The notes under the pieces: generated by a model
Told to the model about the DNA's origin: nothing
The model's input: only the letters and a program-made list of their open reading frames with translations
Databases searched by the model: none
DNA from: OM182 bacterium MED-G28
GTDB lineage: Bacteria; Pseudomonadota; Gammaproteobacteria; Pseudomonadales; Pseudohongiellaceae
DNA length: 64,000 bases
Direction: 5' to 3'
Assembly (NCBI GenBank): GCA_002457215.1
Contig: NTJZ01000005.1
Coordinates: 62,001 to 126,000, forward strand
Translations under genes and position numbers: made by a program
Part shown: positions 8,250 through 17,600 of the stretch, one piece after another
Layout of the letters: each line of letters opens with the position of its first letter
Position numbering within the stretch: position 1 is the stretch's first letter

Positions 8250-10865
8250 ATGTATAAACGACCTAACTTAGCAAAGCGGGTATTACCTACTGCTATTGCG
8301 CTGAGTCTGCTTGTACCAGCTGCGGGTTTTGCTCCGGTTGTCTATGGGCAGGAGGCGGATGGTCTCGAAGAGATTATCGTCACCGGTGCTCGCGGTAGAC
8401 CAAGAACGGTAGGTGACTCACCGGTACCAATCGACGTGTTCTCGGCCCAGGATTTGGAAGATGTTTCCTATACTGACACAAACGATATTCTGAGAACGCT
8501 GGTACCTTCGTTCAACCTAGCACGACAGCCAATCTCAGATGGTGCTACGTTTATCAGACCAGCACAGCTGCGCGGTCTACCAACTGACAAGACCTTAGTT
8601 TTGGTGAACTCAAAACGACGCCACCGAGCATCACTTGTTTCCATTGGCGGAAGCGGCACCCAAAATGCCGACTTAGCGACTATCCCGTCCTCTGCAATTC
8701 AGAGCATGGAAGTCCTAAGAGATGGCGCCTCAGCACAATATGGTTCTGACGCTATAGCTGGAGTTATCAACTTCATCCTCAAAGAAAACAATGAGGGTGG
8801 TTCTATCTCAATAAACACCGGTGAGTATTCTGAAGGCGACGGCGAGAGCACAACCGTCACCGCTAATATTGGATTACCTTTAGGTGACGATGGCTTTCTA
8901 AGTATCTCGGGTGAATTTATGGAGGCGGATGCTACTCTCCGCGGATCACAATACTGTAATTCATGGTTTTGTGTAGATCCAACTTTACCGGGATATAACT
9001 CCTCAGCTTCTTACACAACGTTCACAGAAGACCCTACATATCAGGCTGGTGTTGCCGCGGCAAACACTGGTTTTGGTGACGTGGTTCAACCTTGGGGTAA
9101 TCCAGAACAAGAATCGGTCAGTTTGTTTTTTAATGCTGGCTATCAGATCGATGCGGATACCGAAGCTTATGCGTTTGGTAACTACATGGACAGTGAGGGG
9201 GATGGCAGCTTTTTCTATCGTTATCCTCGAAATGGCACCATTGAGCAACTTAGAGAAAAAGATGGTGGGATATACGACCCATTAGAGAAATACCCTGGTG
9301 GTTTTACACCAAGATTTTTTGGTGAACAGGAAGATATGTCTTTGGTAGGGGGAATTCGAGGTGAGTGGGACAACGGCATTACCTTTGATTTCAGCGCTCG
9401 CCATGGTGAAAACGAAATTCAATATACCTTGGCAAATACAATTAATCCTTCTTTAGGGCGCGCTTCGCAGAAATCATTCCGACCAGGAGATCTGGTTAAT
9501 GAGGAAACTCAATTTTCGGCTGATTTTACTAATGAATTCGAAGTCAGTGGTTTCGCCAACCCGCTTTTATTAGCGTTTGGTGCAACTTACTTGGACGAAT
9601 CTTATGAAGTAGTCGAAGGTGAGCCTAACTCATACAAGGCTGGACCTCACTCCATTCAGGACCCATTTGGTTTCTGTAGCGGAACTTCCCCAACGTCTGC
9701 AGGATCAGCTGTTATCGCTAATGGTTCAACGCTAAATTGCGCGGATTCAAGCGATCCAGTTTTTACAGTAGTTGGTGTTGGCTCAAACGGGTTCCCAGGT
9801 TATTCACCTCAGTTCTCGGATGTATATGAAAGAACTTCATATGCTGTTTACGCTGATGTTAGTACCGACCTTACGGATAATCTTTTCGTGCAGGGAGCTG
9901 TTAGGTATGAAGATTATGATGACTTTGATTCTGAAGTCACGGCTAAGATCGCTGCTCGGTTAGAAATAACTGAGACCTTTGCAATGAGAGGATCGTTTGG
10001 TACAGCATTCCGTGCCCCAACGCCTGGCCAACAAGGAACCACCAACGTGTCTACTAGACTGCCAAATGGATTTCCAGTTGCGACTGGTTTATTTCCTGCT
10101 GGCGGACCTGTAGCAGGAGCACTTGGTGCTGTAGCACTAGAGCCTGAAAAGTCAAAGAACCTCACATTAGGTTTCATTGCTAATTTCGGTGATCTAGATG
10201 TAACCGTGGACTTCTATCAAATTGATATTGAAGATACAACCAATGCAGTATCAACGAGAGATGTTTCTACTGACCCAACTTCAGGCGCTGCTTATGACAA
10301 CTACCTGAAACTAGACGCAGCTGGGGTGCCTGGCGCCAACTCTATTGGAGGAGTGTTCTACTTCGCTAACGGCTTTGATACCACAACAAAAGGTATGGAC
10401 ATAGTGGCGACTTACCCACTTACTGAAAATACTAACGTTGTAGCCTCAATTAACTATAACGACACTGAGTTCGATTCTGATCCTAGTGCTTATCTGAATG
10501 TCGAAGACCAATTTGATTTCGAGAATTTGTTGTCAGACTGGAGGAGTAACTTTACTGTCACTCATTCACTCAACAACAACATACGTCTGTTGGCAAGAGC
10601 CAGCTACTACGGCGAGTGGGAAAACTCGAACAGAAATCCATGGCCTAACATTCAAAAGTATGATGGAACATGGTTTGTCGATTTAGAGGCGAGCTATCAG
10701 CTCAACGATAACTGGAGATTCACCATAGGTGGTCGTAATGTTGGCGATGAGTATCCTTCAAAGGATGCGATCGGTGACTACTGCTGCGGCAGAGACTACG
10801 CCTCAGGTTCGTACGTTGACTGGCAAGGTGCATACTACTACGGCCGTGTAAGTGTAAACTTCTAA
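8250..10865 (+). CDS. TonB-dependent outer-membrane receptor
   Basis: 871 residues: a signal peptide (to about residue 33), a TonB-box-like EEIIVTGAR, a plug domain (VPIDVFSAQDLEDVSYTD; SMEVLRDGASAQYGSDAIAG), a long beta-barrel with aromatic-rich strands, and a C-terminal strand ending YYYGRVSVNF as usual for outer-membrane proteins. It should import a large or scarce ligand using TonB energy. The Fur-like boxes upstream point to iron chelates, but the ligand is not readable from sequence. ATG is preceded by GGGGAAG. A strong terminator follows, so it is probably monocistronic. Confidence 0.92.
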   Translation: MYKRPNLAKRVLPTAIALSLLVPAAGFAPVVYGQEADGLEEIIVTGARGRPRTVGDSPVPIDVFSAQDLEDVSYTDTNDILRTLVPSFNLARQPISDGATFIRPAQLRGLPTDKTLVLVNSKRRHRASLVSIGGSGTQNADLATIPSSAIQSMEVLRDGASAQYGSDAIAGVINFILKENNEGGSISINTGEYSEGDGESTTVTANIGLPLGDDGFLSISGEFMEADATLRGSQYCNSWFCVDPTLPGYNSSASYTTFTEDPTYQAGVAAANTGFGDVVQPWGNPEQESVSLFFNAGYQIDADTEAYAFGNYMDSEGDGSFFYRYPRNGTIEQLREKDGGIYDPLEKYPGGFTPRFFGEQEDMSLVGGIRGEWDNGITFDFSARHGENEIQYTLANTINPSLGRASQKSFRPGDLVNEETQFSADFTNEFEVSGFANPLLLAFGATYLDESYEVVEGEPNSYKAGPHSIQDPFGFCSGTSPTSAGSAVIANGSTLNCADSSDPVFTVVGVGSNGFPGYSPQFSDVYERTSYAVYADVSTDLTDNLFVQGAVRYEDYDDFDSEVTAKIAARLEITETFAMRGSFGTAFRAPTPGQQGTTNVSTRLPNGFPVATGLFPAGGPVAGALGAVALEPEKSKNLTLGFIANFGDLDVTVDFYQIDIEDTTNAVSTRDVSTDPTSGAAYDNYLKLDAAGVPGANSIGGVFYFANGFDTTTKGMDIVATYPLTENTNVVASINYNDTEFDSDPSAYLNVEDQFDFENLLSDWRSNFTVTHSLNNNIRLLARASYYGEWENSNRNPWPNIQKYDGTWFVDLEASYQLNDNWRFTIGGRNVGDEYPSKDAIGDYCCGRDYASGSYVDWQGAYYYGRVSVNF

Positions 10866-10910
10866 GCTGAAGTCTTTTGATCTGATACTTGAGATCAAAA
10901 AAGAAAAGAG

Positions 10911-10943
10911 AAGGAGGAATATGAAAATGTTCCTCCTTTTTTT
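10911..10943 (+). terminator. Rho-independent terminator after TonB receptor
   Basis: AAGGAGGAA (10911-10919) pairs with TTCCTCCTT (10930-10938) around a 10-base loop and runs into a T tract. It lies 46 bases past the receptor stop. Confidence 0.85.
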
Positions 10944-11106
10944 GTGCCAAATTTAATTTGCAGGCAAACCTATGACAGGTTACTTTTCCAGGCCTGACTT
11001 TCAGCAAGCAAGCAGATATTATTGCTGCGCTTTTAAATCCACTTGACGATGGGCAGTTTATGGATCAAGTTAACTTTGTTAAGAAAATTTGAACCATTTA
11101 TAAACT

Positions 11107-11499
11107 ATGATTAAATCTTTCGACCACATAGCTGTACCAATGGAACGAGTTGCAGAAATGGTACAGTTTTATACAGCACTCGGTTGTCGTATAGTAGATC
11201 AAGGGCGAATTCAGGCTGTCATCTTTGGTGATAATAAAATAAATTTTCATATGCCAGGGCTGTGGCAAGACGACCAATTTACATTACGAGGTCATACTGC
11301 AGAGCCAGGCTCTGGCGACATGTGCTTCGTCTGGGAAGGCAGCGAGGACTCTTTGATGTCGACTCTAAAGAAAGCCGATGCCAGAATAGAATTAGGTCCT
11401 GTCGGTCGAACAGGAGGAATGAACGGTGGCAGCACTGAAGGTACAAGTATTTATACCCGTGATCCAGACAACAATTTGATTGAATTTATTATTTATTAA
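11107..11499 (+). CDS. VOC (glyoxalase-like) family protein
   Basis: 130 residues, one glyoxalase/bleomycin-resistance fold unit pair. It starts KSFDHIAVPMERVAEMVQFY (the H is a likely metal ligand) and ends YTRDPDNNLIEFIIY (the E is a likely metal ligand), with GNINFHxP-like NKINFHMPG in the middle. Family members are metal-dependent lyases, isomerases, dioxygenases or antibiotic-binding proteins; the substrate cannot be told. There is a 43-base gap to the next gene on the same strand. Confidence 0.8.
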   Translation: MIKSFDHIAVPMERVAEMVQFYTALGCRIVDQGRIQAVIFGDNKINFHMPGLWQDDQFTLRGHTAEPGSGDMCFVWEGSEDSLMSTLKKADARIELGPVGRTGGMNGGSTEGTSIYTRDPDNNLIEFIIY

Positions 11500-11542
11500 C
11501 TATCCACTAATCGCCCATTAACTATGAAGAAAGCTATCGCCC

Positions 11543-12061
11543 ATGAAAATATTTAAAAATACGGTAATCGTTATTCTTTGTTTGCTCCTTATTCCAGTAA
11601 CAGCAATATCAACAGCAGCAGTTAAACAGCGCTTTGCTGACGGTCCAAATTTCGTCTTTTCAGGCGGCCCATTAGAGGCTGGTGAACTTTATGCAGGTTC
11701 CGAACCAGACTGGAGCTTTGTCAACGATATTCCTACTATTGAAATGCAGCTTTTGGAACCTCCTACCTCTCGAATAATTTGGACAGTCGAACACAATAGC
11801 AAACTCTATGTGTGGTCGGGATATATGGGAACCACGGTCGGACAACTCTGGAAACAGTGGCCATTGCAAGCGGAGGAGGATGGCCGAGCACTAATACGAA
11901 TCAATGGGATACGCTATGAGAGACAACTCAACCGTATTCAATCTGGCCCTGAATTAGATGGAATCACTCAGGCAATTACTGCTAAGTACCCTTCTAGAAC
12001 CACAAGCGAAGCCGTAGAAAGTGGTGATGTCTGGCTATTCGAAGCAACACCAAGAGACTAA
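11543..12061 (+). CDS. Hypothetical membrane-anchored/exported protein, 172 aa
   Basis: Not recognised with confidence. One N-terminal hydrophobic stretch (residues 6-25, VIVILCLLLIPVTAI) suggests a signal anchor. The rest is a soluble domain with motifs LEAGELYAGSEPDWSF and SRIIWTVEHNSKLYVWSGYM. The pattern resembles small periplasmic domains found beside a membrane peptide. It is followed after 15 bases by a 42-codon membrane-peptide gene and probably shares a transcript with it. Function unknown. Confidence 0.65.
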   Translation: MKIFKNTVIVILCLLLIPVTAISTAAVKQRFADGPNFVFSGGPLEAGELYAGSEPDWSFVNDIPTIEMQLLEPPTSRIIWTVEHNSKLYVWSGYMGTTVGQLWKQWPLQAEEDGRALIRINGIRYERQLNRIQSGPELDGITQAITAKYPSRTTSEAVESGDVWLFEATPRD

Positions 12062-12076
12062 GAAAGGAATCGCTTT

Positions 12077-12205
12077 ATGAAAAAATTCTACGTAGGAGTT
12101 GCCATCGCCTTATTCCTGACAATTTTAGCGGTGTTATTAGTGCCGGGAGTTGATGATTTTGTAGAACAGACATTTCAGCGTTATTTAGGCAGAGCTGCTC
12201 GATAA
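12077..12205 (+). CDS. Small membrane protein, 42 aa
   Basis: ATG at 12077 to TAA at 12205. MKKFYVGVAIALFLTILAVL gives one transmembrane helix, followed by a short charged tail DDFVEQTFQRYLGRAAR. AAAGGA lies 10 bases upstream. It starts 15 bases after the 172-residue gene on the same strand, and both are membrane-associated, so the two probably form a unit. It is too short for usual ORF thresholds and is likely to be missed. Confidence 0.6.
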   Translation: MKKFYVGVAIALFLTILAVLLVPGVDDFVEQTFQRYLGRAAR

Positions 12206-12332
12206 CAGAGTTCTTCCTCGGCCTCCACAAATGCCGTCGCAAGCAAATCGAGAGCCTTTCAGACTGAAAAAGCCTATGACACTTAGACTAGCGCTAATTG
12301 CATTAACGCCTCTTCGAAACTAGTCTTCCGAT

Positions 12333-13178
12333 CTATTCAGCAAGCACTGCGTTTACGAATGCTTCAAAATTTTGAAAATCAGAGCTTGATGAAGATAAGC
12401 GCACTCCGCCACCATGACCAATGCCTTTTGATTTAGAAAGAAGCGTTGAACCTTTGCCACCATTAATGTAGTTAACCAATAAGTTGTAATTGGTATTCAA
12501 AGCATTCTGATTTGATGAGGACTGATAGGCAAGTGATGTCCCACCCGCTGAACCACCATTAATGTGACAATAAATACAATTGCTTTGTATTATTTGGGAC
12601 GAAATCCTATTTGTGAACAGTTGTAAACTTTGAACGACCGAGGGCAAGTCCTCTACTTCAGCCTCAATGTTTACCGATAAAGATACGCCATTGAAGAAGA
12701 ATTCATTTGCAACGGCCATCGTATCGTAGGCAACGATAAAACCCAGTGAAGTATCAGAGACCCCAGCTGGACCAAAAGCCACATCATCAACGATGCTAAT
12801 CCTTTCCGATGCTTGCAGTGTTTTTGCGGGACTTGCCGCCAAGAAATTCTCGATCGATAAATCCCAAAGTTGAAAGGCACCATTCTCATCCCTAACAAAG
12901 TAGCTTCCGTCCCAAATAACAATGACATAAAGATTGCCCACGGTGTTGACGTGGCTGGCCTCAACTTGAATTTCCAGATCAATATCTATCGCTGCATCGT
13001 AGGCAAAGCTATTTGCATAGGTAGAGCCATTATCCGCAGTAGCGCCACCAAAAAATCGTGCAGTAGTTGCTATTCCTGTTGCAGTAGTAGGACTTACAAG
13101 TTCTGGAAGTTGCGCAAAAGAATTGGACGTTGCGAAAAACAGCCCCAGCAAGAGAGATTTTTTAACTAATCTATTCAT
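12333..13178 (-). CDS. Exported protein with C-terminal single-heme cytochrome c-like domain
   Basis: 281 residues with a signal peptide (cleavage near SFA-Q, residue 22). Residues 25-175 form a beta-rich domain with no recognised family. The C-terminal third has NCIYCH (one CxxCH heme site), then a Gly/Ser/Asn-rich stretch and SKGIGHGGGVRL, where an axial ligand might lie. It ends DFQNFEAFVNAVLAE, as in planctomycete-type cytochrome c domains. Probably periplasmic electron transfer. It stands alone; the partner is unknown. Confidence 0.7.
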   Translation of the reverse strand: MNRLVKKSLLLGLFFATSNSFAQLPELVSPTTATGIATTARFFGGATADNGSTYANSFAYDAAIDIDLEIQVEASHVNTVGNLYVIVIWDGSYFVRDENGAFQLWDLSIENFLAASPAKTLQASERISIVDDVAFGPAGVSDTSLGFIVAYDTMAVANEFFFNGVSLSVNIEAEVEDLPSVVQSLQLFTNRISSQIIQSNCIYCHINGGSAGGTSLAYQSSSNQNALNTNYNLLVNYINGGKGSTLLSKSKGIGHGGGVRLSSSSSDFQNFEAFVNAVLAE

Positions 13179-13337
13179 CGATTTGCTTTCGCTTAGGGAT
13201 TCACCTTTATTGAGCTAGGTTCTCTCGTTTCATTGTTATAGCTATTGTGCCAGAAGCATTCAGCCATACAGACGCTGGTAGTTATTAAAACGCTCAAAGT
13301 CGAATTTTAGCTCACATAGACTACTCTTTCCTGACGA

Positions 13338-14717
13338 CTACACTAATCCAAAACCTGCGCGATAATCCTTGTCGAGATGAGCATTGGCTCCGTCATCATT
13401 AGTGAACCGCATATTTGCCCCATCATACTCTAGAACCTTGTTTTCACTGGCCCGCACGGTTGCGATATTGCCCAGCAGCATGGTCTCAGACAATTGGCCC
13501 GAATATTCGAAATGAGAAGTAGTCATCTTGCTTCGATCCTTAATCGCATCGATCCATTCCTGATGAATCCCAGGAGACCGGGCTATTGTCGGCGCTGGTT
13601 TTTGATAATCAACATGATTTGTCTCTGGAATGATGCGAGGGTCACGTCCATAGACTCCATGCATAAGTGTATTCTTATCCCCCACAATGAGCACGCCGCC
13701 GTCACGATCTCCCATCATTCGTCCCTGCTCTAGAATCGCTGGTCTCTCTGGCATGAGGCCACCGTCATACCAGGTCAATTTAACTGCAGGGCGACTTCCT
13801 TTAGCTGGAAATTCGAAATGTATCTTAGATGCTAATGGAAAAGTCTCTAAATCAGCTCCAAATCGGCTGGAGCTAGCCGAAACCTTCGTGGGTAGGTCTA
13901 GATCCAGCGCCCAGTATGGGTGATCTATTATGTGAGCACCCATGTCACCGACCACTCCCGTACCAAAATCCATCCATCCACGCCAATTAAAGGCGTGATA
14001 GCGATCCTTCAAATAAGGACGAAAGGGTGCTGCTCCTACCCACAGATCCCAGTCTAGATTGGAAGGAATAGGGTCAGAGCCAGCAGGTCGTCCAATACCT
14101 TGAGGCCAAACAGGCCGATTAGTCCAGCAGTGAACTTCTTGCACAACACCTAATGCACCATCAGCAACCCACTCATTAATCAGCCGCCCACCTTCTTCTG
14201 CATGACCTTGGTTTCCCATTTGGGAAACGATATTGGTCTCTCTAGCCCTTCTAGCCAAAAATCTTGCTTCTGCCACGGTGTGACACAAGGGCTTTTCTAT
14301 ATAAAGGTGTTTGCCAAGATCCATAGCGCTGGCTGCGATTGGTGTGTGCATGTGATCAGGTGTGCTGATGACCAGAGCATCGATCTCAGGTTCATTTTCC
14401 AACATCTCGCGATAATCACGATATAACTTAGCTTTGCCGACAAAAGGAGCTGCCCAATCTTCGCCCAGTGTTTCAGCTACCTTGCCATCATCTATATCAC
14501 ATAGAGCGTATATATTTTCATTGGCACAGGACTGGATATTTGAACGCCCCCTGCCACCAACACCTACTGCCGCAATATTTATTCTATCGCTTGGAGCAAT
14601 GTGAGCCGAACCACCGAGTACATGCCTTGGAACTACTAACAACGCTGACATCGCAGCAGTCTTCTTAAGTAATTCGCGGCGTTTTATAAGGGATTTGGAT
14701 TTCTTATCGATCTTCAT
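13338..14717 (-). CDS. Gfo/Idh/MocA family oxidoreductase, exported by Tat
   Basis: 459 residues. KRRELLKKTAAMSALLVVP is a Tat-like signal. A Rossmann NAD(P) fold follows with INIAAVGVGGRGRSN (near residue 47) and the family hallmark EKPLCHTVAEARFLARRA (near residue 142). The C-terminal substrate domain has GGRLINEWVADGALG and MDFGTGVVGDMGAHIID. Family members oxidise or epimerise sugars and cyclitols using tightly bound NAD(P). Exported members are common in Planctomycetes and Bacteroidetes. The substrate is not known. The gene is monocistronic here. Confidence 0.88.
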   Translation of the reverse strand: MKIDKKSKSLIKRRELLKKTAAMSALLVVPRHVLGGSAHIAPSDRINIAAVGVGGRGRSNIQSCANENIYALCDIDDGKVAETLGEDWAAPFVGKAKLYRDYREMLENEPEIDALVISTPDHMHTPIAASAMDLGKHLYIEKPLCHTVAEARFLARRARETNIVSQMGNQGHAEEGGRLINEWVADGALGVVQEVHCWTNRPVWPQGIGRPAGSDPIPSNLDWDLWVGAAPFRPYLKDRYHAFNWRGWMDFGTGVVGDMGAHIIDHPYWALDLDLPTKVSASSSRFGADLETFPLASKIHFEFPAKGSRPAVKLTWYDGGLMPERPAILEQGRMMGDRDGGVLIVGDKNTLMHGVYGRDPRIIPETNHVDYQKPAPTIARSPGIHQEWIDAIKDRSKMTTSHFEYSGQLSETMLLGNIATVRASENKVLEYDGANMRFTNDDGANAHLDKDYRAGFGLV

Positions 14718-14921
14718 GGTGCCCCCAAGCAGTTATTCACTAATAGCACAGCGAATAAAATTTTAAATTCTTCAATGGAGCTTTAAAGATAGCAATGTAA
14801 TGAGAGTAATAGAAGCAAAGTGACAAAAGACCAATACTTATACCTTTCTATTGCTAGCTGAATGAGACTTGACGTTATGATCTTTTGGAGATCAATCGCC
14901 AGTGTACGCTGACAATTCTAT

Positions 14922-15320
14922 TCAACCTTTTTGAAGAGGTTCCACAATCATAAATGTAGCATTGGTTTTGGCGACCAGTTTCTTTTCACTGAAGATAACT
15001 ATCTCTACTCGAAATAATTGCCTGCCTACATGTACCACTTCAGCTTTAGCCACTAAGGTTGCACCTGTGGGCGGACGGACAAACGCAGTAGCTAGGTCCG
15101 TCGTTGCAGAGAATTTGCCGGGTGGCCTCACAGACCTTACAGCTGCGCCAGCTGCTGTATCTGCGAGTGAAGTTAGCACCCCTCCGTGAACTCGACCTCC
15201 ATTATTTAAATGATGATCTTCTAAAACTACTGAGCAAGTGGCTTTACCTTCGGCATAGTCATCAATCGATACGCCAATGAATTCCCCATAAGGGCTTAGT
15301 GGTGGTTTTTGAATAGACAT
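14922..15320 (-). CDS. PaaI-family thioesterase (hotdog fold)
   Basis: 132 residues. NNGGRVHGGVLTSLADTAAG carries the HGG motif and catalytic Asp region of the hotdog thioesterases related to PaaI and YdiI. A single hotdog domain fills the protein. It hydrolyses acyl-CoA thioesters; whether phenylacetyl, fatty or other acyl groups are preferred is not evident. It lies 86 bases upstream of trhO on the same strand and may share a transcript with it. Confidence 0.85.
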   Translation of the reverse strand: MSIQKPPLSPYGEFIGVSIDDYAEGKATCSVVLEDHHLNNGGRVHGGVLTSLADTAAGAAVRSVRPPGKFSATTDLATAFVRPPTGATLVAKAEVVHVGRQLFRVEIVIFSEKKLVAKTNATFMIVEPLQKG

Positions 15321-15405
15321 TGAGATTTCTTTATTAATTAATACTTCTAATCTAACGATGCTTCCGCAAAAGCTTGTAATAGTTCAACCAGCCTTACTAA
15401 ATATC

Positions 15406-16416
15406 TTAAGTCGGCAATTTGCCCTTCCCAATTCTGCGCTGCGTATTTTTAAAACGCAATTTCTCTCTTCTTCTTTCAGCAATAGTTTGTTCCATCGGTT
15501 GGCCAAGGTGCTCTTCGCCGCGATGCTGTGCTAGCTCAATCTGGCGTTCTCGCTCTGCATAACGCCTGACCTGATCCTTGGAATGTTTCTCGTAGCAATG
15601 ATGACAACTAATTCCTTTTTGAAAATGCTCATTGAGTTTGTCTTGTCCAGTAATTGGCATTCGACAAGCATGACACTGATCATAGTGACCTTTTTCTAAC
15701 TGGTGGTTTACCGTAACGCGATTATCGAAGACAAAACACTCACCTTTCCACTTACTTTGTGATTGAGGAACTTTTTCTAGATATTTAAGGATGCCGCCCT
15801 TAAGGTGATACACCTCGTCAAACCCCTGCTGCTTTAAGTAGGCAGTTGATTTTTCACATCGAATTCCACCAGTGCAAAACATAGCAACCTTTTTATGTTT
15901 AGCTGGATTTAGTTTTCCCTTCACATAATCAGGGAAATCTCGAAAGGATTCTGTCTGTGGATTAACTGCCCCTTCGAAAGTACCAATCTCAACTTCATAT
16001 TTGTTACGTGTATCCAACACGAATACATCCGGGTCACTAATCAAATCATTCCAATTCTGCGGGTCTACATAAGTTCCCACAATGTCATTGGGGTCAATAT
16101 CTTCAACTCCCATAGTGACAATTTCTTTCTTAAGTTTTACTTTTGTGCGGTAGAAAGGAATTTCGCCAACATAGGATTCTTTTACTTCCAATCCTCCAAA
16201 GCGCAGGTCTTTTCTTAACCAACTAATAACTTGATCAACGCCAGCTCGCGTGCCAGCGATAGTGCCATTGATTCCCTCCCCCGCTAACAACAAGGTGCCA
16301 CGCACTTTATTATCAAGCATGATCTTATAAAGAGGTTCACGAAAAGATTCGAAGTCTGGCAACTTTGCAAATCGATAGAGCGCGACAACAACCAAGTCAG
16401 ATGAAGTGTTCTTCAT
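15406..16416 (-). CDS. trhO: tRNA uridine(34) hydroxylase TrhO (YceA), rhodanese family
   Basis: 336 residues, near the 350 of E. coli TrhO. The N-terminal domain ([32 protein letters not shown]) precedes a rhodanese domain with [17 protein letters not shown] and the active-site loop [12 protein letters not shown] (Cys181). The C-terminal part has a zinc-type CHAC...CHHC set. The enzyme makes 5-hydroxyuridine at U34 of tRNAs in an oxygen-dependent way, the first step to cmo5U. Confidence 0.93.
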   Translation of the reverse strand: MKNTSSDLVVVALYRFAKLPDFESFREPLYKIMLDNKVRGTLLLAGEGINGTIAGTRAGVDQVISWLRKDLRFGGLEVKESYVGEIPFYRTKVKLKKEIVTMGVEDIDPNDIVGTYVDPQNWNDLISDPDVFVLDTRNKYEVEIGTFEGAVNPQTESFRDFPDYVKGKLNPAKHKKVAMFCTGGIRCEKSTAYLKQQGFDEVYHLKGGILKYLEKVPQSQSKWKGECFVFDNRVTVNHQLEKGHYDQCHACRMPITGQDKLNEHFQKGISCHHCYEKHSKDQVRRYAERERQIELAQHRGEEHLGQPMEQTIAERRREKLRFKNTQRRIGKGKLPT

Positions 16417-17174
16417 TCTATTTCCTTTTTGCTAACCGGAACGTAGAACCGATGCAAATTTTGAAACATTCTAACAAAACTAATTGGGAGTGAGAGCATT
16501 ATTCCCGTTTACAGACTCACAATTAACATATTACTCATTCGTAACTATCAAGAACTCTCTTTAGTAGACAGATAGTGTAAAACACATTTTATTGAGGTTT
16601 GGCTCCATGAGATTCAAGCAATAAAAGTGTGACAAATTTCTAGCTCTAATTGTATAGATAGAAGCAGTAAATCTTCATCTACTCAATAATTCAATAAACT
16701 CCGACCTAAGCCACCACTCCAAAAAATGCAAAACTCATTCTCAACAACCTCTATGAAGATATTTACTGTTTTAAGTAGGTTGAACATATCGAGGCGAATG
16801 AGAAATTCGACTGACATAAAGACCCTAGAGACTCCATATTCTGACCCACCAAGGTGCAGCAATTTTGCTCTTATCAGCTTGTAAAAAGCGTACTCTCTCA
16901 ACGAAGTGAGGTTGCTGACGGCTGAGTTCTGCTGACAAAAGAATGATAAATCGAAGAATAAATTACTCACGAATGCCAAAAATCTGGAGAAATTTTGCAA
17001 AAAAAGCGAAACCTCACAAGCGCCTGATACAGCTGATATAAAGCAAACAGACGAATATTCGTGGCAAAATGCCCCTCAAAAGCGCCAGAAAGGGGCAAAA
17101 ATGCGGAAATCATGGTTATTTATGACTTAGATCGTAGTAGACTACGACGACAATTAACACAGGAAAGAACAGCA
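16417..17174. other. 758-base stretch upstream of the cold-shock gene
   Basis: Mostly AT-rich. A 105-codon minus-strand ORF (16683-17000) exists but has no recognisable domain, an unusual composition and no ribosome-binding site, so it is not called as a gene. The last 130 bases are the probable long leader of the cold-shock gene, with one hairpin (listed). Nothing else is supported. Confidence 0.4.
17070..17097. other. Hairpin in cold-shock leader
   Basis: TGCCCCT (17070-17076) and AGGGGCA (17091-17097) pair around a 14-base loop, about 80 bases before the cold-shock start codon. cspA-type leaders often fold and respond to temperature. On the minus strand the hairpin is followed by a short T-rich run and might act as a terminator instead. 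Confidence 0.35.
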
Positions 17175-17381
17175 ATGAGTAAAGGTACAGTGAAGTGGTT
17201 TAACGCAGATAAGGGTTTTGGTTTCATAACACCAGAGGATGGCGGAAAAGATTTATTTGTCCATTTCTCAGAAATTAAGACGAATGGAGAGTACGCAACA
17301 TTGAACGATGGTCAGTCAGTAGAGTTCGAAATTGGCCAAGGGCAAAAAGGACCTTGTGCTACCAGCGTAGTACCTTTATAA
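17175..17381 (+). CDS. Cold-shock domain protein (CspA family)
   Basis: 68 residues: [20 protein letters not shown], then [10 protein letters not shown], giving the RNP1 (KGFGFI) and RNP2 (LFVHF) motifs of nucleic-acid-binding cold-shock proteins. An upstream in-frame start at 17064 would add 38 residues, but AGGAAAG lies 9 bases before the ATG at 17175 and the family starts there. It is an RNA chaperone or antiterminator. A terminator follows. Confidence 0.95.
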   Translation: MSKGTVKWFNADKGFGFITPEDGGKDLFVHFSEIKTNGEYATLNDGQSVEFEIGQGQKGPCATSVVPL

Positions 17382-17452
17382 GGTTTTTGCAGAAAAATTT
17401 GTAAAATATTGGTGATTTGTAAGCCGTAGCATTTACGATTAATCAAATTATC

Positions 17453-17487
17453 AAAAAGGGCTCGGCGCTGTGCGCCCTGCCCTTTTA
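17453..17487 (+). terminator. Rho-independent terminator after csp
   Basis: AAAAGGGC (17454-17461) pairs with GCCCTTTT (17479-17486), and an inner GGCGC/GCGCC stem closes a 3-base loop. It lies about 70 bases after the cold-shock stop. Confidence 0.8.
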
Positions 17488-17600
17488 CAAAACCAACTTT
17501 GGGGCCTCCCCGTTTTAGTGATATAAAGAAGAACAGTTATGATCATGTTCTTTCGTTTGGGGGAGTTGTGCACCCTGATTTCCGCATCTGATTCCTACCG

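Noticed and set aside
16683-17000. 105-codon minus-strand ORF upstream of the cold-shock gene
   Set aside because: No domain, no ribosome-binding site, odd composition, and the opposite strand is equally open in parts.
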